The notes beneath the pieces are model-generated. The model did not search any database. It was not told where the DNA came from and saw nothing but the letters and a program-made list of their open reading frames with translations. Shown here piece by piece: positions 1-7,831 of a stretch of DNA of 64,000 nucleotides. Origin of the DNA: JBIOHP01 sp044449065. Lineage in GTDB: Bacteria > Bacteroidota > Ignavibacteria > UBA10030 > SZUA-254. The translations under genes were made by a program, and so were the position numbers. The stretch covers positions 1-64,000 of the forward strand of contig JBIOHP010000005.1 in NCBI GenBank assembly GCA_044449065.1. The letters run 5' to 3'. Position 1 is the stretch's first letter. The number at the start of each line of letters is the position of its first letter.

Positions 1-3
1 AAA

Positions 4-23
4 TCGCATAGGCGTCAACTTAA
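4..23. repeat. Left terminal inverted repeat of the IS
   Basis: Twenty bases starting TCGCATAGGCG are the exact reverse complement of 1397-1416. The repeat lies just beyond the 3' end of the transposase gene. Confidence 0.9.
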
Positions 24-1340
24 GACGAGACGTTTTTGACAATAATTAAGTCTATCATGGCGAAGATCGTATGCGCCATAATAGCGCAGATGGTCAAACA
101 GTTTGATCGGGCGAAACACGAAAAATACCGCCGCCATGAATAGTTCCTTGAAATACTGCGACAGTCTGAGCAAACTCAGCGGTCGGTTCGCACGCTGTTG
201 AGGATCGGTAACCCCTGTTAAGGGTGCAACAATCACGATATGGAAAATGGTGACAAAAATACATAACGCGTACAATGACACACGCACCTGGCGAGCGGAT
301 ATCTGCGTGGGGAATTTGACCTTGTGAAAGTGGCTCTTCCACGCTTTGAAGATGGTCTCTATTCTCCATCGTAGACCATATAATGCCACTACCTCATCGG
401 GAGGAAGCAAGTCAGCATCCACATTCACCAGAAAGATATCCCATCCCATCAATGCCAGATGATCCTTGCTTGGATTGAGACGGCGATCCCGATTAGTTTT
501 CAATCGCCGCCGACGTTCTGCGGCGACTTCAGAGGCGACCGGTACGGCGACCAAGCGAACCTTCAGGTTTTCGGTGGAACCAAGCAGTACCTTGCAATCA
601 CATTGATGGCTTCTTTTGAGCAAATTGAGCAAATTGATTCGCTCCCCTGTTGCCGGATCAAGCAAGACAATTCCATATCGAAATCGGGTGATAAAATATG
701 CGCCACGCTGATGAAGTTTGGTCAACGCGTTCAGTACAAAATATCCCAGATCACGAACAATCAGATCGCCACGTCTGACAAAATCCAGTATGGTCGTTGC
801 GATGTATTGGTCGTTCACCGTGAAGGGTGAGAAATAAAACCAAACAAATTGTTCCTGGAGCATGTCGTAGACCGCTTGAATCTTTACCGTGGAAAAGTCT
901 TTCTTTGTCCAGTTTTTACTGCCGGGGAAATTGGCGGATAGCTTCGATGGCAATGGAATGTTGGTGCTATCCTGAAACAATATGCGTGTGAAAGGCAATT
1001 GCTGTAGCCTGAGCGGCTTAGACGCCTGTAACTTTTCCTTAAGGGCATAAGCCAAAACACATTCCAGAAAGCTTATCAGTGAGTCATTCATCCGTTTACT
1101 GATGGCTTGTTTTGAGATACGGATTCCTTGCAATTGTGTGACATTCATTGCCAGACTTGCAAATGCAGTGGTTCCCTGAAGCACGCTCATAAATAAAGCC
1201 ACAAGAAACCTTTTTGGGTCGAGTTTTCGTGGAATGCGTTTTAAAAATCCACTTTGTTTTGCCAGCAGGATTAGATGTTCTCCATTCAGAAAATGTGTCA
1301 ATTGCTCAATAATTGGCTCTGTTTTAACAATTGTTTCCAT
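15..1340 (-). CDS. IS4-family DDE transposase
   Basis: Cut-and-paste transposase of the insertion sequence, 441 aa, a usual length for the family. The RNase-H-like catalytic core is visible: first Asp at D124 (FQDST), second Asp at D197 (VRDLGY), and the IS4 signature Y-(2)-R-(3)-E-(6)-K at Y321, R324, E328 and K335. The frame is open from start to stop with no frameshift, so the enzyme may be active. Its stop codon lies inside the left terminal repeat and its start is about 60 bases inside the right one. The subgroup within IS4 cannot be set by eye. A match to an ISfinder entry would name it. Confidence 0.92.
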   Translation of the reverse strand: METIVKTEPIIEQLTHFLNGEHLILLAKQSGFLKRIPRKLDPKRFLVALFMSVLQGTTAFASLAMNVTQLQGIRISKQAISKRMNDSLISFLECVLAYALKEKLQASKPLRLQQLPFTRILFQDSTNIPLPSKLSANFPGSKNWTKKDFSTVKIQAVYDMLQEQFVWFYFSPFTVNDQYIATTILDFVRRGDLIVRDLGYFVLNALTKLHQRGAYFITRFRYGIVLLDPATGERINLLNLLKRSHQCDCKVLLGSTENLKVRLVAVPVASEVAAERRRRLKTNRDRRLNPSKDHLALMGWDIFLVNVDADLLPPDEVVALYGLRWRIETIFKAWKSHFHKVKFPTQISARQVRVSLYALCIFVTIFHIVIVAPLTGVTDPQQRANRPLSLLRLSQYFKELFMAAVFFVFRPIKLFDHLRYYGAYDLRHDRLNYCQKRLVLS

Positions 1341-1396
1341 TATTTAACCTTTCGATGATGTCATTAACATGAAAGGTTAAAATACTTCTATTCCCA

Positions 1397-1416
1397 TTAA
1401 GTTGACGCCTATGCGA
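1397..1416. repeat. Right terminal inverted repeat of the IS
   Basis: Exact reverse complement of 4-23. It lies about 57 bases upstream of the transposase start. Confidence 0.9.
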
Positions 1417-1439
1417 CAAATCGGGATTGTTGTATATTT

Positions 1440-1460
1440 CAGCAAAGCAGCGCTTTGCTG
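1440..1460. repeat. Small hairpin beside the IS
   Basis: CAGCAAAGC and GCTTTGCTG form a perfect 9-bp stem with a 3-base loop. It lies between the IS end and the DinB gene. No T-run follows on the plus strand, so a terminator role is doubtful. Confidence 0.35.
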
Positions 1461-1597
1461 TACAAAACACGTGCAGAAATAAGGATTGATTAAAATTCAG
1501 GGTTCTATAAGGGTTGATGAGTATCAAAATTCTTGAAACGCAAGATTGATAAAAACAAACCCTCTATTAATTATTATTAACCATCGGATAATGATTT

Positions 1598-2098
1598 ATG
1601 GAAACATCTCTTCTTATCGATCAAATCGTTGAAACATGGGAACGGCACAACAGCATCAACCTCTTTCTCATTGATAAGCTGCCGCAGGAGGGGTTTAAAG
1701 CTGTGCCGTATGGTTCCAAGGGGCGCACGATTGCCGAACAATTTGTGCATCTGAATAATGTCCGGCTCCGCTGGCTTCACTACCATAAAACCGGCAAGCA
1801 CATATTGAGCGGTCACGGAGCGAAGGGCGCCAATCCCACCAGGGCGCAGCTTAAGAAAATGTTCACCGATTCGGGTAACGCCGTCGCAGATATTATCAGG
1901 GAAGCTCTTGAAGGCAAATCCGAGCGGACTGTGTTTCAGAAAAAAGCCGTCAGGTGGATGGGATATTTAATTTCGCACGAATCGCATCACCGCGGCTCCA
2001 TCCTCCTCACGCTGAAGCAAAACAAGATGCGCCAGCCGGAAGCGGTCGCGCTGCAGGGACTCTGGGGCAAATGGCTCTGGGGCGATGAGCCGAAGTGA
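1598..2098 (+). CDS. DinB-fold metal-dependent protein
   Basis: A 166-aa protein of the DinB/YfiT four-helix-bundle superfamily. Known members are metal-binding thiol transferases (bacillithiol or mycothiol linked) or have no assigned role. The three metal-ligand positions can be seen: H51 in QFVHLNN, then H127 and H131 in the HESHHRG motif near the C terminus. The ATG has no clear Shine-Dalgarno sequence, as often in this group of bacteria. The gene stands alone after the IS and is followed by a palindrome that may end transcription. A second, divergent DinB-fold gene sits at 9249. The substrate is unknown. Confidence 0.8.
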   Translation: METSLLIDQIVETWERHNSINLFLIDKLPQEGFKAVPYGSKGRTIAEQFVHLNNVRLRWLHYHKTGKHILSGHGAKGANPTRAQLKKMFTDSGNAVADIIREALEGKSERTVFQKKAVRWMGYLISHESHHRGSILLTLKQNKMRQPEAVALQGLWGKWLWGDEPK

Positions 2099-2114
2099 GT
2101 TTTATTAATAAAGC

Positions 2115-2143
2115 GGGGTTTGATAAATCAAACCCCTACGAAA
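2115..2143. repeat. Palindrome with CCCCTACGAAA tail, copy 1
   Basis: GGGGTTTGAT, two bases, then ATCAAACCCC form a perfect 10-base inverted repeat (2115-2136), followed by TACGAAA. A 27-base stretch of it (2117-2143) recurs at 2835-2861 with one mismatch. It may also end transcription after the DinB gene. Confidence 0.6.
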
Positions 2144-2180
2144 GTCCATAAAATTTTATATATGAGGAATAATAAAAATC

Positions 2181-2585
2181 ATGAACTATAGAACCTCAAT
2201 AATTATTAAATTTATCTCGGTCATGATTTGCACAATCGGAGTTTGTGCTGGTATCGGTTTCTTACAGGGTTTCGTAGTCTTTGGTGTGAGTGGTAGTACG
2301 GAACCATTTTCGATGAGCTCCTTATCCGCAATATATGGTAGCATTGCTGGTATTTTTATGGGGTGCATAATGTATATTGTTCATGATTATCGAAGATTTG
2401 AATTTATTCAATTTTCTATCTTGGTATCTACTGCATTTCTGGTTGGGAGTGTAAGTGGATTGATAATGAATGTAGCAATTGGACATGATGCAGGTTTTCT
2501 TTCAATTCTTGTAACACTATTCGTCGGGGTGATAGGCGCCATTTATCTGCGATTCAAAAATTTTATAAATTTGAACGACGATTAA
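2181..2585 (+). CDS. Small four-helix membrane protein, unknown function
   Basis: A 134-aa protein that I do not recognise. Four hydrophobic segments are visible at roughly residues 10-32, 46-68, 75-97 and 104-125, with short polar ends. This suggests a small inner-membrane protein whose N and C termini lie on the same side. There is no signal-peptide cleavage site and no conserved polar motif to suggest transport or catalysis. The gene is clearly more AT-rich than the neighbouring mutS and lies between two copies of the same palindrome, so it may have been acquired separately. The start has no clear ribosome binding site apart from AGGAAT about 11 bases upstream. Confidence 0.6.
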   Translation: MNYRTSIIIKFISVMICTIGVCAGIGFLQGFVVFGVSGSTEPFSMSSLSAIYGSIAGIFMGCIMYIVHDYRRFEFIQFSILVSTAFLVGSVSGLIMNVAIGHDAGFLSILVTLFVGVIGAIYLRFKNFINLNDD

Positions 2586-2698
2586 AATTAGTGAGTATCA
2601 TAATTTAATTCCGTAAGAATTGCGGTTTGACGACCCCAATTTGGATGACGTTTGTTGTAGACCTTATGATTTATCAAATCAAAAATAAAATTTCCACA

Positions 2699-2816
2699 CG
2701 ACCCTCACCCCGGTAAGAATATTATTTACTTAAACTGCATGTCAACCCTCTCCCGCGTCGGGAGAGGGCGATAAAGATGGATGTCAAACATACGATATTG
2801 CTTTGGGTGAGGGTCG
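2699..2816. repeat. Nested palindromic element, CCCTCACCC type
   Basis: Outer arms CGACCCTCACCC (2699-2710) and its exact reverse complement (2805-2816) enclose an inner hairpin, CCCTCTCCC (2746-2754) with GGGAGAGGG (2760-2768). The element at 3100-3165 has the same two-level design. Confidence 0.75.
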
Positions 2817-2834
2817 AGGTTTAGAAGATACTAT

Positions 2835-2861
2835 GGTTTGATAAATCAATCCCCTACGAAA
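2835..2861. repeat. Palindrome with CCCCTACGAAA tail, copy 2
   Basis: Matches 2117-2143 at 26 of 27 bases. The single change (A to T) weakens the outer palindrome. Confidence 0.6.
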
Positions 2862-2995
2862 TGCAACATTGAATCGCCTTGCATCCCCCTCCCAATTTTC
2901 TTACCTTTGAAGGGAATAATCGTACGTTAAAACGCAAAACGTTGAGTGCATAACGTTCTCATAGTCTCAAATTGTATGAAAATGTACCGTGACCC

Positions 2996-3057
2996 GGTAG
3001 CCGCAACCTTCAGGTTGCGCGTCCATGCTGATGTCGCAGCTGAAGCCGACGGCTACC
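2996..3057. repeat. Nested palindromic element, GGTAGCCG type
   Basis: Outer arms GGTAGCCG (2996-3003) and CGGCTACC (3050-3057) enclose an inner hairpin GCAACCT..AGGTTGC (3003-3018). No coding function is seen. Confidence 0.6.
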
Positions 3058-3099
3058 CGCACTATAATTAAACTGAGAGTATTTAATTATTTATATACT

Positions 3100-3165
3100 G
3101 ACCACCCCTCGCTCCGCGAATCCCCTCCTCAATCGAGGAGGGGAGACCAGCAGGGAGGGGTGGTC
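3100..3165. repeat. Nested palindromic element, GACCACCCCT type
   Basis: Outer arms GACCACCCCT (3100-3109) and AGGGGTGGTC (3156-3165) surround a perfect 10-bp inner hairpin, TCCCCTCCTC (3121-3130) with GAGGAGGGGA (3135-3144). A degenerate relative is at 7743-7766. Confidence 0.75.
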
Positions 3166-3295
3166 GAAACGTCGTCGAGGTCTTGATTACGATAAGCATT
3201 ATCCGTTTCCCTCCCGACAAGTCGCGATCGGAACGAAAGAAAAATATTATATCTTCGGCTACTCCATCACAACATACTCATAAAACCAGATTTTA

Positions 3296-5959
3296 ATGTC
3301 AACGCCATTAATGACGCAATACTCGCAGGTGAAGGCAAAGTATCCCGATACGATACTCCTTTTCCGCATGGGCGATTTTTACGAGACGTTTGAGGAAGAC
3401 GCCAAAGTCACCGCGAAGGTTTTGGGCATCACCCTTACGAAACGCGGGAACGGCTCCGCGAATGAAACGCCGCTGGCGGGCTTCCCCTACCACGCGCTCG
3501 AGGCGTACCTCCCGAAACTCCTCAAGGCGGGTCTTAGAGTAGCTATCTGCGAACAGATGGAAGACCCGAAATTCGCGAAAGGCATCGTGAAGCGTGATGT
3601 CATTGAAGTCGTCTCCCCCGGCGTGGCATTTTCCGATAAAGTGCTCGAGCAAAAGCAGAACAACTACCTCTACGCCATCGCGCTCCCAACATCCCTGGCG
3701 ACAAGCCACGATATCATCGGCGCGGCGTTTATCGATGTGACAACGGCTGAGTTCAGCGTGACGGAATTTCCCTTGAAGAATCTCGCGGAACAGATCGCGT
3801 CGTTCGCACCATCCGAGATTATCGTCCAAAAACGCGATCTCGAAACCATCAAGGATTTGCTGAACGGCACGTATAACGGTCTTTATTCCAAGTTAGACGA
3901 TTGGATATTCAATTATAATTACGGGTATGAGCTGCTCATCAATCATTTTAAGACGCAGACGCTAAAAGGTTTCGGCGTCGAGCAGTTCCGCGTCGGCGTC
4001 ATCGCCGCCGGAGCGGTGATGAATTATTTGCAGGAAACGCAGAAGACGAAGCTGCACCATCTCCGCAAAATAACGCCGTTCAATCCCACCGATTACATTA
4101 CGCTCGATCAGTCGACCAAACGGAATTTAGAAATCTCGACTTCCATCGGCGGGACGGAAGAAGGCACGCTTTTCTGGGTGCTCGACCGCACCCAAACGCC
4201 GATGGGTGGACGTCTCCTGAAAAAATGGATCAACCAGCCGCTGAAGCATCTCGAACCGATCAAGTCGCGGTTGGAAGCAGTTCAGGAACTAACCGGCGAA
4301 GAAGATTTGCGGAAGCAACTCTCCGGATCCCTCTCGCACATCGGCGATCTGGAGCGGCTGATCTCAAAAATATGCACGGGCAGAGCCAACCCGCGGGAAA
4401 TGATCGCGTTGAAAAACATGCTGCACCAGGTTGCCGATCTGAAATCCATTCTCAACGGAAATCCCGGCGCTGATATCCCCTCCGTTGTGTCGTCGACGCT
4501 GGTAAAACTGCGCGATAGTTTGAAACCGATGTATGAAGCGATTACTATAATCGCTGCGGCTATCGAGGATGATCCTTCAATGGCATTGAACGACGGCGGG
4601 GTGATCAAAAAAGGATTTAATGCGGAACTCGACGGGCTGAGAGATATCGCACTCAACGGGAAAACATGGATCGCCAACCTGCAAAAAGCCGAACGCGACC
4701 GAACGGGGATATCTTCCCTGAAGATAGGGTTCAATAATGTGTTCGGATACTATATCGAGATCACGAACACCCACAAGGAAAAAGTGCCCGATAGCTATAT
4801 CCGCAAACAAACGATGACAAACGCGGAACGGTACATCACGCCAGAACTGAAGGAATACGAAGACAAGATACTCCACGCGGAAGAAAAAATTCTCTCGCTT
4901 GAAACCGAGCTGTTCAACGATGTGCGGCTGAAAGTGACCGAGCACGCCGACGGCATCCAGCAGAACGCCCGGCTTGTCGCCCTGCTCGATTGCTTCGTCT
5001 CGCTTGCCGATATCGCGGTTGAATACGAGTATGTCGCGCCCGTTGTCGATGAAAGCTCCGGCATTGAGATCATCGAAGGACGGCACCCCGTTATCGAACG
5101 GCTGCTCCCCCCCGGCGAAACATACACGCCGAACGACGTTCGCATGGATAACGAAGAGAACCAGATTCTGATTATCACCGGACCGAACATGAGCGGCAAA
5201 TCGAGTTACCTCCGCATGTCGGGCCTGGTGGTATTGCTGGCGCAGATCGGGAGTTTCGTCCCGGCGAAATCGGCACGTATCGGTATTGTGGATCGCATCT
5301 ACACCCGCGTTGGTGCAAGCGATAATATCGCATCGGGCGAGAGCACATTCTTAGTCGAGATGCACGAAGCGGCGAACATCGTCAACACGGCGACTAACCG
5401 CAGCTTAATTTTATTGGACGAAGTCGGCAGGGGCACCAGCACATTCGACGGGATTAGCATCGCCTGGGCGCTCACGGAATATCTCCACAACCGCATAGGT
5501 GCAAAAACGCTGTTTGCGACCCATTACCATGAGTTGAACGAGCTTGCCGATCTCTTCCCGCGCATCAAGAACCTGAAAGTGGAAGTGCGCGAGTACGGCG
5601 ATAAGGTGATTTTCCTCCATAAAGTTACGCCCGGATTTGCCGATCATTCCTACGGCATCCAGGTCGCGCAGATGGCTGGCTTGCCGGAAGAAGTCACCGA
5701 CCGGGCGAAGAAGATTTTGAAAAACCTTGAGGGCTCCGAGCTGACGCTCCATGGCGGGGAAAACGAAGCGGAAGATTCCTCCGCAAAGATCGCGCACAAG
5801 CAGCGCGGCAAGGGACGCATCGCTCCCGCCGAAATGCAACTAACGCTTTTTGAAATGAAAGACGATTCGCTCCGGGAAGAAATCCGCAAACTGGATCCCG
5901 ACAAGCTGACGCCGTTGGAAGCGCTGCAAAAATTAATGGAGTTGAAGAGGAAGACGTGA
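3296..5959 (+). CDS. mutS: DNA mismatch repair protein MutS
   Basis: Recognises mispaired and unpaired bases in new DNA and starts methyl-directed or nick-directed repair with MutL. Length 887 aa, normal for MutS1. The mismatch-reading F-x-E motif is F28-Y29-E30 in the N-terminal domain. The ATPase domain carries Walker A GPNMSGKS at 629-636 and Walker B with D708-E709 followed by VGRGTS. The C-terminal tail (about 800-887) is the usual dimer/tetramer helix-turn-helix region. The start is chosen because the STPLM opening matches the family. No Shine-Dalgarno sequence is present. The pentapeptide-repeat gene begins one base after its stop codon, so the two may be co-transcribed. Confidence 0.98.
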   Translation: MSTPLMTQYSQVKAKYPDTILLFRMGDFYETFEEDAKVTAKVLGITLTKRGNGSANETPLAGFPYHALEAYLPKLLKAGLRVAICEQMEDPKFAKGIVKRDVIEVVSPGVAFSDKVLEQKQNNYLYAIALPTSLATSHDIIGAAFIDVTTAEFSVTEFPLKNLAEQIASFAPSEIIVQKRDLETIKDLLNGTYNGLYSKLDDWIFNYNYGYELLINHFKTQTLKGFGVEQFRVGVIAAGAVMNYLQETQKTKLHHLRKITPFNPTDYITLDQSTKRNLEISTSIGGTEEGTLFWVLDRTQTPMGGRLLKKWINQPLKHLEPIKSRLEAVQELTGEEDLRKQLSGSLSHIGDLERLISKICTGRANPREMIALKNMLHQVADLKSILNGNPGADIPSVVSSTLVKLRDSLKPMYEAITIIAAAIEDDPSMALNDGGVIKKGFNAELDGLRDIALNGKTWIANLQKAERDRTGISSLKIGFNNVFGYYIEITNTHKEKVPDSYIRKQTMTNAERYITPELKEYEDKILHAEEKILSLETELFNDVRLKVTEHADGIQQNARLVALLDCFVSLADIAVEYEYVAPVVDESSGIEIIEGRHPVIERLLPPGETYTPNDVRMDNEENQILIITGPNMSGKSSYLRMSGLVVLLAQIGSFVPAKSARIGIVDRIYTRVGASDNIASGESTFLVEMHEAANIVNTATNRSLILLDEVGRGTSTFDGISIAWALTEYLHNRIGAKTLFATHYHELNELADLFPRIKNLKVEVREYGDKVIFLHKVTPGFADHSYGIQVAQMAGLPEEVTDRAKKILKNLEGSELTLHGGENEAEDSSAKIAHKQRGKGRIAPAEMQLTLFEMKDDSLREEIRKLDPDKLTPLEALQKLMELKRKT

Positions 5960-5960
5960 A

Positions 5961-7559
5961 ATGATGCGTTGGTGTTCTTACAAAATGAATGATGGCGAAT
6001 CTTGTATATATCCGGCATTCGATAATGATAAGGATGACCTATGTATTTTTCATTCAATTGATTTAACCCATAAAACGGAGTTTCATACCCATTTATTCAA
6101 AATTTTAGATGCCGTTGAAAATGACATAAATAAAAAAGAAATTGATTGCAGTGGATATGTTTTTCCTGAAATAGATTTTTCTTCGCGCGAATTTAAGAAA
6201 TCGGTAATTTTCAAGGGTGCACATTTTAATAATGGTGTCAGCTTTAAAGGTTGTAAATTTTTTGGACCTGAAACGGATTTTTCAGGCTGCATTTTCGAGG
6301 GGGATACCATCGATTTTAGTTCAACAGAGTTTAATTGCAAAAGAATAATTTTTGCAAAATGTAACTTCAACGCAAATAATGTTCAGTTTGAACGTGCAGT
6401 TCTTAACGCAAAAGAAATAGTCTTTGCAGGATCAACTTGGAATAACGATTATACAAGATTTCATGGTTCAAAATTTATCGCAACTAATGGGACTATTGAT
6501 TTTAACGGTGCAAAGTTCATCAAGGGAAACATTTATTGGTTTACAACGGTGTTTGAGGGGAAACGATTAACTTTTAATAAAACACTTTTTGAAGTTAATT
6601 TTTTATCCTTTAAACATACCGATTTTAGATCAAATGATACAATATTTGAAGGAGCTACATTTAATTCCAAAGAAACAATTTTTAAATATACCTATTTTGG
6701 CGGTATTACAGCCAGCTTTGAACGAGTTCAATTTGTTGGACAGAAAACATCATTCTACCATGTCATGTTTAACGAAGCGTGGTATAGTTTTGACCGAAGT
6801 TTATTCAGAGGGAAAGTTATAATCGAGGGTGATGGATTCTCGGAAAGGTCGTGTCCATTATGCTCTATGATAAACATTCAAATTGATGAGCCAAACAATT
6901 TAACATTTAGACATATCGATTTATCCCGAACCGAATTTCGAGGCACCGATGATTTACGGAAAATTGAATTTATTGATGTAGGCTGGTACAAGATTCCAAA
7001 TACATTTCTTTTCTTCAAAAAATTTTATAGAAGTGGCTTATTTGATGAAGTAAGTTTAAGTACCCCGGATATTTATCTCATTTCTTTTGCGGCAAACCTT
7101 GAGTTGATTAGGAGAGCTTACCGGCAATTAAAACAAAACTATGATGATAACAAGAATTATTCCGAAGCCGGGGATTTTTATTATGGCGAAATGGAAATGC
7201 AGCGACGGAAATTGGGATGGCGTAAATACATTTTCTCGTGGGAATGGTGGTATTGGGTTATCAGCGGTTATGGTCAGCGGTGGGAGAATAGCTTTGGTTG
7301 GATGATATTTTTATTCTTTGGTCTACCTCTTCTATTTATCAAGACAGGGCTCGATTTTATTTACAAGAATGTTCATTATCCAGCGGGTTATTGGCACGCG
7401 TTTCAATTTAATTTTTTAACAATAACCTTTCAAAAAGATATTGGATTGCTGTATGATCCATCGGTACTGACAAGAAATATTGCCATCGTCGAATCGCTGG
7501 TGATGCCGGTATTAGGAACGCTGTTTGTTTTGGCGTTGAGGAGGAGGTTTAAGAGGTGA
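5961..7559 (+). CDS. Pentapeptide-repeat protein with channel-like membrane C terminus
   Basis: A 532-aa protein in three parts. The N terminus has a Cys/His cluster (C5, C15, C28, H31) of the kind that could hold zinc. Residues about 60-300 are rich in degenerate pentapeptide repeats, with Phe at the centre of units such as DFSGC, NFNAN and RFHGS, which predict a right-handed quadrilateral helix. The C terminus has two hydrophobic segments (about 444-466 and 506-526). Between them, around 475-493, is a re-entrant-looking stretch with LTITF, recalling two-helix ion channel subunits but without the GYG filter. The gene is far more AT-rich than mutS, which it follows by one base. Pentapeptide-channel fusions are known in bacteria, but their role is poorly understood. 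Function here is unknown. Confidence 0.7.
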   Translation: MMRWCSYKMNDGESCIYPAFDNDKDDLCIFHSIDLTHKTEFHTHLFKILDAVENDINKKEIDCSGYVFPEIDFSSREFKKSVIFKGAHFNNGVSFKGCKFFGPETDFSGCIFEGDTIDFSSTEFNCKRIIFAKCNFNANNVQFERAVLNAKEIVFAGSTWNNDYTRFHGSKFIATNGTIDFNGAKFIKGNIYWFTTVFEGKRLTFNKTLFEVNFLSFKHTDFRSNDTIFEGATFNSKETIFKYTYFGGITASFERVQFVGQKTSFYHVMFNEAWYSFDRSLFRGKVIIEGDGFSERSCPLCSMINIQIDEPNNLTFRHIDLSRTEFRGTDDLRKIEFIDVGWYKIPNTFLFFKKFYRSGLFDEVSLSTPDIYLISFAANLELIRRAYRQLKQNYDDNKNYSEAGDFYYGEMEMQRRKLGWRKYIFSWEWWYWVISGYGQRWENSFGWMIFLFFGLPLLFIKTGLDFIYKNVHYPAGYWHAFQFNFLTITFQKDIGLLYDPSVLTRNIAIVESLVMPVLGTLFVLALRRRFKR

Positions 7560-7584
7560 TGTTAATTTTCGCCCGCCCCTTAAT

Positions 7585-7604
7585 CCCCGCCCTGGCAGGC
7601 GGGG
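7585..7604. repeat. GC-rich hairpin
   Basis: CCCCGCC and GGCGGGG form a 7-bp stem with a 6-base loop, 25 bases after the pentapeptide-repeat gene. The text GGGGTGAGGGTC follows at about 7638, resembling one arm of the CCCTCACCC-type elements. The hairpin could end transcription but lacks a T-run. Confidence 0.5.
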
Positions 7605-7742
7605 AAATAGTCAGTTCCGGTATTTGAAAATCCTGACGGGGTGAGGGTCCGGTTGGAAACGCTTTATTAATTATTAATGTTAAAATGAAAGATTTAAATT
7701 GAGGAAACCACTTTCAGTTTTAACAATATTAGTCGATACGTT

Positions 7743-7766
7743 CCCCCTCCATTTTCAAGGAGGGGG
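7743..7766. repeat. GC-rich hairpin, GACCACCCCT type relative
   Basis: CCCCCTCC (7743-7750) and GGAGGGGG (7759-7766) form a perfect 8-bp stem. It is followed by CAGGGGGTGGTC, which resembles the right arm of the element at 3100-3165. Confidence 0.55.
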
Positions 7767-7831
7767 CAGGGGGTGGTCAGATCTCCAATAGACAACTAAT
7801 TATTTAAAATTATAACACATAAACTTTTATC

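Larger units (their letters stand above)
4..1416 (-). mobile_element. IS4-family insertion sequence, complete
   Basis: A single transposase gene is enclosed by perfect 20-bp terminal inverted repeats at 4-23 and 1397-1416. If the ends are drawn one base further in (5 and 1415), the right flank reads ACAAAT (1416-1421) and the visible left flank ends in AAAT (1-4). That fits a short target duplication, but the window edge hides the rest of the left side. The element is about 1.41 kb, has no passenger gene, and looks intact and recent. Confidence 0.88.
2586..3295. other. 710-base intergenic region packed with palindromic repeats
   Basis: No credible gene here. It holds four repeat elements (2699-2816, 2835-2861, 2996-3057, 3100-3165), which are given separately. 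The last 120 bases before mutS show nothing clear beyond AT-rich sequence. No convincing mutS promoter was found. Confidence 0.7.

Noticed and set aside
4577..5086. Minus-strand frame of 169 codons within mutS
   Set aside because: Shadow of the mutS reading frame; no recognisable protein.
5961..7559. Pentapeptide protein as a quinolone-resistance (Qnr/MfpA-like) gyrase protector
   Set aside because: Those are small soluble proteins of about 180-220 aa. This one is 532 aa with a membrane C terminus and an extra Cys/His domain.
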